Of a stretch of 35,506 bases of DNA, positions 1 through 8,324 are shown one piece after another. Location of the stretch: positions 1-35,506 of the forward strand of contig DATGMB010000241.1 in assembly GCA_035293845.1 (NCBI GenBank), in the 5' to 3' direction. The stretch is from DATGMB01 sp035293845. GTDB lineage: Bacteria; Acidobacteriota; Terriglobia; Bryobacterales; Bryobacteraceae. The notes under the pieces were generated by a model. The model was given only the letters and a program-made list of their open reading frames with translations. It was not told the DNA's origin and did not search any database. Position 1 is the stretch's first letter. The number at the start of each line of letters is the position of its first letter. The position numbers were made by a program, and so were the translations under genes.

Positions 1-720
1 GTGCGCATCGCCGAACAGGTCGTGGAGTACCTTACGAGCGGCGTAGCGATCCACGCCGTGAATATGCCGGCGCTGACGCCGGAACAATACCGTGCGCTCG
101 GTCCCTATGTGGCGTTGGCCGAGCGGCTCGGGAACTTCGCGGCCCATATCGCGGCGGGCCAGCCGCGCGCGGTGCGGCTGACGTATCTCGGCAATATCGC
201 CGATCACAACACGAACCTGCTGCGCAATGCGGGCCTGGCCGGAGCGCTGCGCCGCTCCACAGCCGGCAAGGTGAACCTGGTGAATGCCATGCAACTGGCC
301 GGGCAGCGCGGCTGGGACGTGGTGGAGGCGCACGAGAAGCGCTCGGTGTACACCGATACGATCCGTATCGATCTCGAGACCGATTGCGGCGTTACGACCG
401 TCGAGGGCGCGGTGTTCCTCGACAAGCCGCGGTTGACGCTGGTCAACGGCATCCCCTGCGAGGCGCCGCTGGGCGGCTTCCTGATCTTCATGCAGAACCA
501 GGACGTGCCGGGTGTGATCGGACACGTGGGCACGGTGCTCGGCCGGAATGGCATCAACATCGCGAATTTCTCGCTGGGCAGGCGAGATGCGGCGCCGAGC
601 TCCGGCGCGCCGCTCGATGCCGTGGCCGTGGTGGCCATCGACGGCGCGGCGCCCGAGACTGTGCTGGCGCAATTGAAGGAACATCCCGCGGTGCGGCTGG
701 CGCGCGCGGTGGAAGTGTAG
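1..720 (+). CDS. serA: D-3-phosphoglycerate dehydrogenase, C-terminal part (5' end outside window)
   Basis: This is the C-terminal part of the enzyme that oxidises 3-phosphoglycerate in the first committed step of serine synthesis, a cytosolic NAD-dependent reaction. The visible 239 residues hold the end of the substrate domain, an intervening regulatory domain (about residues 25-150) and a C-terminal ACT domain (about 160-239) containing the segment PGVIGHVGTVLGRNGINIA, typical of serine-sensing ACT domains. The nucleotide-binding and catalytic domains are missing because the gene starts upstream of the window; the GTG at base 1 is probably an internal valine codon. The intervening domain indicates the long form of SerA. 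The gene ends with TAG 47 bases before the next start and need not be cotranscribed with it. Family assignment is firm; the true start cannot be seen. Confidence 0.9.
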   Translation: MRIAEQVVEYLTSGVAIHAVNMPALTPEQYRALGPYVALAERLGNFAAHIAAGQPRAVRLTYLGNIADHNTNLLRNAGLAGALRRSTAGKVNLVNAMQLAGQRGWDVVEAHEKRSVYTDTIRIDLETDCGVTTVEGAVFLDKPRLTLVNGIPCEAPLGGFLIFMQNQDVPGVIGHVGTVLGRNGINIANFSLGRRDAAPSSGAPLDAVAVVAIDGAAPETVLAQLKEHPAVRLARAVEV

Positions 721-767
721 CCCGGTTCATCCTCTGTTCATCCGCTTCGCCACATAATAAAGAAACA

Positions 768-3668
768 ATGTCCGGATCCCGTTGTCTGCTGTTTTTCCTT
801 GCCCTTCCTCTGCTTGCTCAAACCGGCTCGCTGCGCGGTAAGGTCACCGACGAAAGCGGCGCAATTGTGCCGGCGGCCACGGTGACGTTGAAGGGGCCAG
901 GTGGCGCCAGGACGGCCGCCGCGGACAACACGGGCGCGTACAGCTTCTCCGGTCTCGCCGCCGGCAACTACACGGTGCAGGCGTCGGCGCCCGGGCTCGC
1001 GCAGGATCCGCAGCGCGTCGCGGTGCGGGCGGGTGTCCATACGTTCGACCTGGTACTGCGCGTCGCGTCGATGGAGCAGAAGGTCACCGTACAGGAGAAC
1101 GCCGGGCCCATGGTGAGCACCGATGCGGCCAATAACGCGAGCGCGCTGGTCATCAGCGGTACGGACCTCGACGCGCTCTCGGACGATCCCGACGACCTCG
1201 CCGCGGACCTGCAGGCGCTGGCCGGTCCGGCCGCGGGACCAAGCGGCGGCTCGATTTTCGTCGATGGCTTCAGCGGCGGCGAGCTGCCGCCCAAGCAATC
1301 GATCCGGGAAATCCGCATCAACCAGAATCCGTTTTCGCCGGAGTACGACAAGCTCGGCTATGGCAAGATCGAGATTTTTACCAAGCCCGGCACCGACAAG
1401 CTGCACGGCCAGGCCAACTGGAACTTCGCCAACGATTTCTGGAACAGTCGCAATCCCTACTCGCCGGAGAAAGCTCCGTTCCTGCTCAATGAATTCGAGG
1501 GCAGCGCCGGCGGACCGCTGGCGAAGAACGCCTCCTGGACCGTCGACGCGCAGCGCAACATGGTGGACAACGGCTCCATCTATAACGCCGTCACGGTGAA
1601 CCCGCAGACTCTGGCGCTCACGCCGCTGGCCGGCGCTTTCACGACGCCCGGCCGTTTCACCAGGCTGACGCCGCGCATCGACTACCAGCTCAACGCCAAG
1701 AACACCCTGATGCTGCGCTACGGGATCACGCACTCCGACGTGCGCGATAACGGAATCGGCGGCTTCAACCTGGTCTCGACCGGCTACCATTCGCAATTCA
1801 CGAATCAGCTCGTGCAGGCGGCGGACACCATGGTGCTGGGCTCGACGGTGAACGAAACGCGCTTCCAGTATTACCGCAGTGCTACGCAATCGATCGCCAA
1901 CAGCGCCGATCCCGCCATCCAGGTGCTCGGCTCGTTCACGGGCGGCGGATCGACGGTGGGGCACACGTTCGATACCCAGAACAGCTACGAGCTGCAGAAT
2001 TACACGTCCATGGTGCGGGGCACGCATTCGCTGCGCTTCGGCGTGCGGCTGCGCGGGCAAACGGACGCCAATACCGCGCCGCAGAATTTCAACGGGACGT
2101 TCACGTTCGCGGGCGGCGGCCTCGCGCCGGAGCTGGACGCGGCGAATCAGCCGGTGGTCGACGCGGGCGGCCAGCCGGTGCTCGTGCCCATCGACTCGAT
2201 CGAGCGCTACCGGCGCACGCTGCTCTTCGCGAGCCTTGGTGACACGCCGGCCGAGATCCGCGCCCTGGGCGGCGGGGCCACCCAGTTCAGCCTCAACGCG
2301 GGGCAGGCGAATCTGTCGGTGAGCCAGTTCGACGCCGGCGTCTTCGCGGGCGACGAATGGAAGGCGCGGCCGAACGTGACGCTCAGCTATGGGCTGCGCT
2401 ACGAAGCGCAGAACAACATTCACGATCGCGCGGACTGGTCGCCGCGGCTGGCGGTGGCCTGGGCGCCCGGCGGCGGCAAACAGCGCGCGAAGACCGTGGT
2501 GCGCGCCGGGTTCGGCATCTTCTACGACCGGTTTGGGCTCTCCAACATCCTGACCGCGGAACGGTTCAACGGCGTCGTGCAGCAGCAGTACGTCATCACC
2601 AGCCCGGATTTCTACCCCACCGTTCCCGCGCCTTCGGCGCTCGGGGCGTTTCAATCCACGCAGGTGATTGAGAAGCTCAGCGCGACGCTGCGCGCGCCGT
2701 ACATCATGCAATCGGCGGTCACGCTGGAACGCCAGTTGCCGCACAACACCACGCTCGCGGTCACATACACGAATTCCCACGGGATGCACATGCTGCGCTC
2801 GGAGGATATCAACGCGCCGCTGCCGGGGAGCGGACTCTATCCGCAGGGCCGCCCCGGGCCGGTGTTCCTGATGGAATCCTCCGGCATCTACAACCAGAAC
2901 CAGGTAATCGCGAACCTCAATGCCAAGCTGAATGCCGGGCTTTCGCTTTTCGGCTTTTATGTCTTCAACCGCGCCATGAGCAACACGGACGGCATCAACA
3001 CGTTTCCCGCCAACCCGTACAACTTCAGCGGCGAATACGGGCCGGCCGCGACGGACGTGCACCACCGCGTTACCGCGGGCGGCTCCATCAACCTGCGCGG
3101 GAATATCCGGATCAGCCCGTTCGCCGTGGCGCAGACCGGCGCGCCGTTCGATATCACGTCCGGTACCGACCCCTACGGCACCACGCTGTTCAATGCCCGT
3201 CCCGGGTTCGCGACCGATCCGAGCAAGCCCGGCCTGATCCAAACGTCCTATGGCCTGCTCGATCCCAATCCCTCTCCGGGCGAGCGGCTGCTCTCCCGAA
3301 ACTACGGCCGCGGGCCGGGGCAGATTTCTGTCAACCTGCGCATTGCCAAGACGATCGGCTTCGGCGCCGAGCGCGGCGGATCGGCATCGTCCGGCGGGCC
3401 GGCTCCGGCCAACACGGTGGCGGCCGCATCCGGCCGCGGGCTCGGGGGCTTAATCGGCTCGCCTTCGACTTCCCACCGTTTCAATCTTTCGATCGGCCTT
3501 TCGATCCGCAATCTGTTGAATCACACCAACCCCGGCCCGATCGTCGGCAACATCACCTCGCCCTATTTCGGATTCGCCAACCAGGTGGCGGGCGGGCCGA
3601 ACGGCGAAGGCTTTTACGAGAATGCGAATAACCGGCGCCTGGAGAGCCAGATCCGGCTTACGTTTTGA
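768..3668 (+). CDS. Oar-like TonB-dependent receptor with carboxypeptidase-regulatory-like N-domain
   Basis: The 966-residue protein has a signal peptide (about residues 1-18, ending LLAQT), an N-terminal beta-sandwich of the carboxypeptidase regulatory-like type (about 20-105, beginning GSLRGKVTDESGAIVPAATV), a plug-like region with KIEIFTKPGTDKLHGQANW near residue 200, and a long C-terminal barrel ending in the aromatic residue F (QIRLTF), as outer-membrane proteins do. Such Oar-like receptors are abundant in Acidobacteriota and are thought to import or bind large substrates with TonB energy; the substrate here is unknown. I chose ATG 768 because it directly precedes the signal peptide; the open frame extends upstream into serA but that part is not protein-like. 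The stop lies 4 bases from the convergent acyl-CoA synthetase stop. The ribosome-binding site is weak. Confidence 0.85.
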   Translation: MSGSRCLLFFLALPLLAQTGSLRGKVTDESGAIVPAATVTLKGPGGARTAAADNTGAYSFSGLAAGNYTVQASAPGLAQDPQRVAVRAGVHTFDLVLRVASMEQKVTVQENAGPMVSTDAANNASALVISGTDLDALSDDPDDLAADLQALAGPAAGPSGGSIFVDGFSGGELPPKQSIREIRINQNPFSPEYDKLGYGKIEIFTKPGTDKLHGQANWNFANDFWNSRNPYSPEKAPFLLNEFEGSAGGPLAKNASWTVDAQRNMVDNGSIYNAVTVNPQTLALTPLAGAFTTPGRFTRLTPRIDYQLNAKNTLMLRYGITHSDVRDNGIGGFNLVSTGYHSQFTNQLVQAADTMVLGSTVNETRFQYYRSATQSIANSADPAIQVLGSFTGGGSTVGHTFDTQNSYELQNYTSMVRGTHSLRFGVRLRGQTDANTAPQNFNGTFTFAGGGLAPELDAANQPVVDAGGQPVLVPIDSIERYRRTLLFASLGDTPAEIRALGGGATQFSLNAGQANLSVSQFDAGVFAGDEWKARPNVTLSYGLRYEAQNNIHDRADWSPRLAVAWAPGGGKQRAKTVVRAGFGIFYDRFGLSNILTAERFNGVVQQQYVITSPDFYPTVPAPSALGAFQSTQVIEKLSATLRAPYIMQSAVTLERQLPHNTTLAVTYTNSHGMHMLRSEDINAPLPGSGLYPQGRPGPVFLMESSGIYNQNQVIANLNAKLNAGLSLFGFYVFNRAMSNTDGINTFPANPYNFSGEYGPAATDVHHRVTAGGSINLRGNIRISPFAVAQTGAPFDITSGTDPYGTTLFNARPGFATDPSKPGLIQTSYGLLDPNPSPGERLLSRNYGRGPGQISVNLRIAKTIGFGAERGGSASSGGPAPANTVAAASGRGLGGLIGSPSTSHRFNLSIGLSIRNLLNHTNPGPIVGNITSPYFGFANQVAGGPNGEGFYENANNRRLESQIRLTF

Positions 3669-3672
3669 GCGA

Positions 3673-5277
3673 TCACGCTGTCGCCTCGGTCTGGAGCCCC
3701 CGCTCGGCGATTTCCTGTTCGCGCATGCGGAATTTCTGGATTTTCCCCGTGACCGTCATGGGAAATGCGTCCACGAAACGGATGTAGTGCGGAATTTTGA
3801 AATGCGCGATGCGGCCGCGGCAGAAATCGCAGATTTCCTCGGCGGTCAGCGCTTCCCCGGCCCGCAGCCGCACCCACGCGGCGACGGCCTCCCCCATCCT
3901 GGCGTCCGGCACGCCCACGACCTGCACCTCGGCGATCTTCGGATGCGTGTGCAGGAATTCCTCGATTTCCCGCGGTGAGATGTTCTCGCCGCCGCGAATG
4001 ATCATGTCCTTGGCCCGGCCGGTGATCTTGACGTAGCCGTCTTCCCGCATGGTGGCGAGGTCGCCGGTGCGCAGCCAGCCCTCGCCGTCGACAGCGCGGG
4101 CGGTGGCCTCCGGGTCGCCATCGTAGCCCTTCATCACCAGGTAGCCGCGCGTGCACAGCTCGCCCTGTTCGCCCACTGGAACCGTTTCGCCGGCCGCCGA
4201 GACGATCTTCAGCTCCGTCGCGGGCAGCACGCTGCCCACCGTCGTTACGCGCCGCTCCAGGCCGTCATCCGCGCGCGACATCGTGATGACCGGAGAACTC
4301 TCGGTCTGTCCGTACGCGATGGTCATCCCGGCGCAGTGCATGTCCGAGACCACGCGCTTCATGACTTCGATCGGGCACGGCGCTCCGGCCATGATGCCGG
4401 TGCGCAGCGGCCGCAGATCGAAACCGGCGAATTGCGGATGCTCCAGCTCCGCGATGAACATCGCGGGCACGCCATAGATGACCGTGGCGCGCTCGCTCTC
4501 GATGGCGCGCAGCGTAGAAAGCGCATCGAAGCGTGCGGCGGGCAGGATCATGGCGGCGCCCGTGACCAGCGAAACCAGGGAGCCGATCACGCAGCCGAAG
4601 CAGTGGTAGAGGGGCACCGGGACGCAGATGCGGTCCCGCTCCGTCGCGGCAAGGCGTTGCGCGGTCAGCAGGGCGTTATTCAGGACATTGTGATGAGTCA
4701 GCAGCACGCCTTTCGGCGCGCCGGTGGTTCCGGAAGTGTACTGCATGTTGACCACGTCGTGTCGATCGGCCGGGGCCTGCGGCAGTTCGCCCGGAGCGCC
4801 GATCATCGAGCGCCACTCCGGTCCGCCCAGCCCGATTACGTGTTCGAGCGCGATCTGCTGCCCGTCGCGCGCTTCCGCGAGGATGGCGCGGTAGTCGCCG
4901 CGTTCATCGGCGTCGTGGAGAAACAACGCGCGCATGCGCGAGCGCTGGAGGACGTAGCGGAGTTCATGCGAACGGTACGCGGGGTTGACGTTGACGAGCA
5001 CCACCTGCGCCCGCGCGCAGGCGAACTGCAGCAGGACCCACTCGGCACAATTGGCCGCCCAGACGCCGGCGCGGTCGCCGGTCGCCAGCCCGAGACCGCG
5101 CAGGCCGCGCGCCACCGCGCCCACCGCCCGGTCGAGTTCGCGCCACGTGAGGCGGATCTTCTGGTGGCACGCGACCAGGGCCTCGCGCTCGCCGAAGCGC
5201 GCGGCGGTGGAGGCGAGCATGGCGCCGGCCGGCTGCTCGATGAGCGGGACTTCGGGGCCCGCGGCATAGCTCAGCAT
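3673..5277 (-). CDS. AMP-binding acyl-CoA synthetase (fatty-acyl-CoA ligase type)
   Basis: The 534-residue protein belongs to the ANL superfamily and should activate a carboxylic acid with ATP to an acyl adenylate and then to the CoA thioester. Visible motifs are the P-loop-like YTSGTTGAPKG at residues 180-190, YGQTESSP beginning at 322, a GWLRTGD hinge-region motif, and the C-terminal catalytic lysine K512 in TVTGKIQKF. It most resembles medium/long-chain fatty acid ligases of the FadD3/AcsA-like group; the exact substrate cannot be read. I used ATG 5277 (MLSYAAGPEV); an alternative in-frame ATG at 5304 would add nine residues. It is transcribed divergently from the aminotransferase with only 48 bases between start codons, so the two share a promoter region. 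Confidence 0.88.
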   Translation of the reverse strand: MLSYAAGPEVPLIEQPAGAMLASTAARFGEREALVACHQKIRLTWRELDRAVGAVARGLRGLGLATGDRAGVWAANCAEWVLLQFACARAQVVLVNVNPAYRSHELRYVLQRSRMRALFLHDADERGDYRAILAEARDGQQIALEHVIGLGGPEWRSMIGAPGELPQAPADRHDVVNMQYTSGTTGAPKGVLLTHHNVLNNALLTAQRLAATERDRICVPVPLYHCFGCVIGSLVSLVTGAAMILPAARFDALSTLRAIESERATVIYGVPAMFIAELEHPQFAGFDLRPLRTGIMAGAPCPIEVMKRVVSDMHCAGMTIAYGQTESSPVITMSRADDGLERRVTTVGSVLPATELKIVSAAGETVPVGEQGELCTRGYLVMKGYDGDPEATARAVDGEGWLRTGDLATMREDGYVKITGRAKDMIIRGGENISPREIEEFLHTHPKIAEVQVVGVPDARMGEAVAAWVRLRAGEALTAEEICDFCRGRIAHFKIPHYIRFVDAFPMTVTGKIQKFRMREQEIAERGLQTEATA

Positions 5278-5325
5278 GGCTCTATACGCTATCACGCAAA
5301 ACATGGCGTGCGATACCATGAAAAA
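5278..5325. promoter_or_regulatory. Short divergent promoter region with an imperfect dyad
   Basis: Only 48 bases separate the divergent start codons at 5277 (-) and 5326 (+). Within them CACGC (5293-5297) and GCGTG (5306-5310) form an inverted repeat with an 8-base spacer, flanked by TAT and GATA, an arrangement typical of an operator. No good -35/-10 pair is evident, so both promoters may overlap the coding ends. Assignment as a regulatory site is inference. Confidence 0.3.
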
Positions 5326-6552
5326 ATGTCGAGCGCCCCTCCCACCGTCGATTCGGCCGCCCAAGCGGTGATCGACCTCGAAAAGCAGCACCTGTTGCAG
5401 AATTATGCCCGTTATCCGCTGGTATTGAGCCGCGGCAAAGGCTGCTACGCGTACGATCTGGAAGGGCGCCGCTATCTGGATCTGATTACGGGCATCGGCG
5501 TGAGCGCCCTCGGCCACGCTCATCCGCGTATCACGAAGGTCATCAAGGAGCAGGCCGGGCTGCTGATCCACACCTCCAACCTCTACTACCACGAATATCA
5601 GGGACGGCTGGCGGAGCGCCTGGCGAAAATCAGCGGCCTCGACCGCACCTTCTTCGCCAATTCCGGCACGGAAGCGATCGAAGGCGCGCTAAAAATGGCC
5701 CACTCCCACGGGCGCGCGCGGCATCCCGAAAAATACGAGCTGATCGCGCTCGAAAATTCCTTCCATGGCCGCACCATGGGGGCGCTTTCCGTGACCGGGC
5801 AGGCCAAGTACCGGCAGGATTTCGAGCCGCTCGTCCCGGGCGTCAAATTCGTCCCGGCCAACGACGTGGCCGCGCTCGAAGCCGCGGCGGGCGAACGCAC
5901 CGCGGGCATCGTGATGGAGCTGATCCAGGGCGAGGGCGGAATTTATCCCATCAGCCACGAATTCGCCGTGAAGGCGCGCGAACTGGCCGACCGGTACGAC
6001 GCCCTGCTGATTGCCGATGAAACCCAGTGCGGCGTGGGCCGGCCGGGCACGTACTTCGCGTATCAGCGCTCGTCGCCGGTGGTCCTGCCCGATGTGATGG
6101 TGGCTGCCAAGCCGGTGGCCTGCGGGCTGCCGCTCGGCTTTATCGTGGCGAACGAGCGCGCCGCTGCCGCGATCAAACCGGGCATGCACGGCAGCACGTT
6201 CGGCGGCGGTCCGCTGGCCTGCCGCGTGGGGTTGGAGTTCCTGGAGATTCTGGACGAGCTGCTGCCGGCGATCCAGCGCACGGGCGGGTATTTTCATGTT
6301 TCGCTCAATGAGCTGGCGCGGAAGCATTCGGTGATCAAGGAAGTGCGCGGCTTCGGCCTGATGCTGGGCCTCGAGCTGGAGGTTCCGGGCAAGCAGGTGG
6401 TGCTCGATGCGATTGCCGAGGGCCTTCTCATCAACTGCACCCACGAGACCGTCCTGCGCATGCTGCCGGCCTATACGATCACCGAGAAGGAAATCGATCA
6501 GGCGGTGAAGACGCTCGGCAAGCTCCTGGCCAAGTTGAAGCCGGCATCATAA
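5326..6552 (+). CDS. argD: Acetylornithine/succinyldiaminopimelate aminotransferase family (class III, PLP)
   Basis: The 408-residue protein is a fold-type I, class III aminotransferase. The PLP-site features are in order: NSGTEA at residues 112-117, D231 in IADETQCG, which binds the pyridine nitrogen, and the Schiff-base lysine K262 in AAKPVACGLPLG (K and P seven apart, as in ArgD). The HGSTFGGGPLA motif near 285 fits ArgD/GabT enzymes. The likely reaction is transfer of the amino group between N-acetylornithine and 2-oxoglutarate in arginine synthesis, but ornithine or 4-aminobutyrate transaminases share these motifs, and no other arg gene is adjacent. The start ATG 5326 is the first plausible one in the frame downstream of the divergent gene. 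A dedicated ribosome-binding site is not obvious. Confidence 0.8.
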   Translation: MSSAPPTVDSAAQAVIDLEKQHLLQNYARYPLVLSRGKGCYAYDLEGRRYLDLITGIGVSALGHAHPRITKVIKEQAGLLIHTSNLYYHEYQGRLAERLAKISGLDRTFFANSGTEAIEGALKMAHSHGRARHPEKYELIALENSFHGRTMGALSVTGQAKYRQDFEPLVPGVKFVPANDVAALEAAAGERTAGIVMELIQGEGGIYPISHEFAVKARELADRYDALLIADETQCGVGRPGTYFAYQRSSPVVLPDVMVAAKPVACGLPLGFIVANERAAAAIKPGMHGSTFGGGPLACRVGLEFLEILDELLPAIQRTGGYFHVSLNELARKHSVIKEVRGFGLMLGLELEVPGKQVVLDAIAEGLLINCTHETVLRMLPAYTITEKEIDQAVKTLGKLLAKLKPAS

Positions 6553-6686
6553 CTCTTGTTAGCTGCCGTGGTTTGCAAGCCGTTATTAACCTCCGGCATG
6601 GCTCAATTCTATGCTTGGGTAGTATGCGCGATTCGTGATATTTCTACTTTCAAGCGCCATGAATCTTGTAGACCGGAGAATTTGAA

Positions 6687-6893
6687 ATGACGAATTTCTT
6701 GCACAAAGTCGCGACACCGGTACTGGCATTTTGGAACGATGAACAGGGCCAGGACCTGATCGAATACACCCTTCTGATGGCCTTCGTGGCTCTGGCTTCC
6801 GCCGCGTTGTTCATTGGCGCCGGCGGCAGCATCAGCGGCATCTGGACCACCGCCAACACTCAACTCGTCGCCGCCAACACCTCGGCTAGCTAA
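6687..6893 (+). CDS. Flp/Fap-type IVb pilin, solitary
   Basis: This 68-residue protein is a Flp-family pilin. It has a 21-residue leader ending in glycine, then QDLIEY at the start of a hydrophobic helix, so prepilin peptidase should cut between G21 and Q22 and leave glutamate at position +5, the hallmark of type IV pilins. The mature protein has about 47 residues, usual for Flp pilins. The ATG is preceded at 6675-6680 by GGAGAA, a good ribosome-binding site with six bases of spacing. None of the Tad secretion genes (cpaA, tadA, rcpA and so on) is in the window, so assembly must depend on a machine encoded elsewhere. A 133-base gap upstream leaves room for its own promoter. Confidence 0.9.
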   Translation: MTNFLHKVATPVLAFWNDEQGQDLIEYTLLMAFVALASAALFIGAGGSISGIWTTANTQLVAANTSAS

Positions 6894-6916
6894 CCCGCAC
6901 ACGGGCGCAGCGATCT

Positions 6917-6943
6917 GTGACGCAGGCCGAGGGCCTGCGTCAC
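6917..6943. terminator. Perfect 12-bp hairpin between convergent genes
   Basis: GTGACGCAGGCC (6917-6928) and its exact reverse complement (6932-6943) are separated by a 3-base loop, GAG. The hairpin lies between the end of the pilin gene (6893) and the end of the convergent ThuA-like gene (6952), so it can act on both transcripts. No T-run follows on either side, so classical intrinsic termination is not certain; it may protect 3' ends or stall polymerase. Confidence 0.55.
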
Positions 6944-6951
6944 GCGAGCCC

Positions 6952-7725
6952 TCACGGGCGCTGCGATGCTGGCGGGAGGACCCACCGGATCGCCTCCAGA
7001 TACATCTGCTGCACGCGCGGATCGTCCCACGTTTCCGCTGCATGGCCGAAGGTCGAATAGAAGACCCGGCCCTTTCCATAGGTCTTGGTCCAGGCTACCG
7101 GGAAATCGTGTTGCTGGTGAATTCCGGGCTTGCTGTAATCGAGCTGGGAGGCATCCAGGCTCGCGAGCACGTGGACCCGGTCGCGCGAGAAATTCTTGTG
7201 CTGGTAGATTTCGTCGCGGATCGTGAAGCGCTGGGCGAACGCTTTCATCGCGGGAAACGCGGCATCCTCCACCACCACCGGAGCATCGAAAACGCCCCAG
7301 GGATGGTTCTCGAACCAGCCGCCGATCATCTCTGCAAACTCCGGCCAGTCGAAAAACGCGTCATCGCCCGTGTGCGCGCCGACGAACCCCTTGCCCTCAT
7401 CATGAATGAACGCGATCAGGTCCTTTTTCTGCTGCGGCGACAGGTTGTCTCCGGTGCCGAAGAAGAAGATGGCCTGAAAGTCGTTCAGGTTGTGCGCGTG
7501 GAGCGCCGGCGCGGCGACTGGTTGCCGGGTGATCCACTGCGAGTCTGTGCGGATATCCATTTGGTACGAGCGCGATTCGCGGCCCAGTCGTTCCATAACG
7601 GCCAGGGCGTGCGAGATCGAATCGTGCTGGTACCCGGTGAGAGTATCGGCCCAGGCCAGCACACGCGGCGTCTGGGCAGACAGCGAAGGCAGCAGCACGC
7701 CGGTGAGGATGAGGGCTCGGAGCAT
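6952..7725 (-). CDS. ThuA-like domain protein, secreted
   Basis: The 257-residue protein has a signal peptide (about residues 1-19, ending LSAQT) followed by a ThuA-like domain, a class I glutamine amidotransferase-like fold. Supporting segments are the strand-turn beginning VLAWADTLTGYQHDS, FFFGTGDNLSPQQKKDLIAFI, GKGFVGAHTGDDAFFDW, GGWFENHPWG and the late segment GRVFYSTFGHAAETW, which are usual in the family. ThuA proteins are associated with trehalose/sucrose catabolism and often occur secreted in soil bacteria; the reaction is not established. ATG 7725 was chosen because the signal peptide starts there and GGAGAG directly precedes it, though the spacing is unusually short. It lies 49 bases downstream of the response regulator on the same strand and may be cotranscribed. 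Confidence 0.8.
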   Translation of the reverse strand: MLRALILTGVLLPSLSAQTPRVLAWADTLTGYQHDSISHALAVMERLGRESRSYQMDIRTDSQWITRQPVAAPALHAHNLNDFQAIFFFGTGDNLSPQQKKDLIAFIHDEGKGFVGAHTGDDAFFDWPEFAEMIGGWFENHPWGVFDAPVVVEDAAFPAMKAFAQRFTIRDEIYQHKNFSRDRVHVLASLDASQLDYSKPGIHQQHDFPVAWTKTYGKGRVFYSTFGHAAETWDDPRVQQMYLEAIRWVLPPASQRP

Positions 7726-7774
7726 CTCTCCACGATAGCGCGCCGCGGACCGCTGTGCGGCCGCCTGGACCGGG

Positions 7775-8197
7775 TCAACGCACCGCGCGCTTGTGCCGCG
7801 GAGCCGGCATGCGAAGCGGCTGCACGTTCCGTTCGCCGAGCAGGATCCGCACCATGCGCACCAGTTCGGGAATGGAAAACGGCTTCGCCAGAAAGCGGGC
7901 GTGAAATCCCCGAATGCGCTTCTCGAGGCTCTGCAGATCGCAGAAACCGGAGATAAAGAGAAACTTGCCAGCGTATCCCTGCTGACGCATCCGCGCGGCC
8001 AGTTCCACTCCATCCATTCCGGGCATCAGGATGTCGGTAATCACCAGATCGAATGGCGCGTGCAGAACGGCCATCTCCAGGGCGCGCTCCGCAGAATCGG
8101 CCTCGAACAAATCGACGCCCGGACCCGCCACGGCGCACTTCAGCAAGGCGCGGATCGTGGCTTCATCGTCGACGATCAGGATTCGGACGTCGGACAT
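7775..8197 (-). CDS. Single-domain response regulator (receiver only)
   Basis: The 140-residue protein is a stand-alone CheY-like receiver domain. The acidic pocket D10-D11, phosphoacceptor D55 (VITDILMPGMDG), the switch serine S83 and conserved lysine K105 (FLAKPF) are all present, so it should be phosphorylatable. The C-terminal tail after residue 120 is short, proline/arginine-rich and carries no output domain. No histidine kinase is next to it, so its partner is encoded elsewhere or it is part of a phosphorelay. It lies upstream of the ThuA-like gene on the same strand and diverges from the large Tat protein. The ATG at 8197 is the natural start (MSDVRILIVDD). Confidence 0.92.
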   Translation of the reverse strand: MSDVRILIVDDEATIRALLKCAVAGPGVDLFEADSAERALEMAVLHAPFDLVITDILMPGMDGVELAARMRQQGYAGKFLFISGFCDLQSLEKRIRGFHARFLAKPFSIPELVRMVRILLGERNVQPLRMPAPRHKRAVR

Positions 8198-8324
8198 ACT
8201 GTTCGGTCTAGCTTAGCACCTTAGAACGCTGGTAATGTAGGGAACCTTGCGGATTACGTTGGTCAACTGTGTGCATGTGAACACCGGTTAGCGCTTCCAG
8301 CTTTCAGGAGAGTACAATCGCACT
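8198..8324. promoter_or_regulatory. Divergent intergenic region between response regulator and Tat protein
   Basis: These 127 bases separate two divergent start codons and must hold both promoters. The only recognisable element is AGGAG at 8306-8310, the likely ribosome-binding site for the GTG at 8325, with unusually long spacing of 14 bases. I see no convincing -35/-10 pair or dyad. Confidence 0.3.

Noticed and set aside
738..3242. 834-codon open frame on the minus strand opposite the receptor gene
   Set aside because: It is arginine-, glycine- and alanine-rich with no recognisable domain, as expected from the mirror of a GC-rich coding frame.
4336..5325. Aminotransferase frame extended upstream by 330 codons
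   Set aside because: The extension lies opposite the acyl-CoA ligase gene and is not protein-like; ATG 5326 begins the conserved protein.
6599..6614. TGGC...TGC resembling a sigma-54 promoter before the pilin gene
   Set aside because: The spacing between GG and GC is 11 bases, one more than sigma-54 allows, and the other consensus bases are missing.
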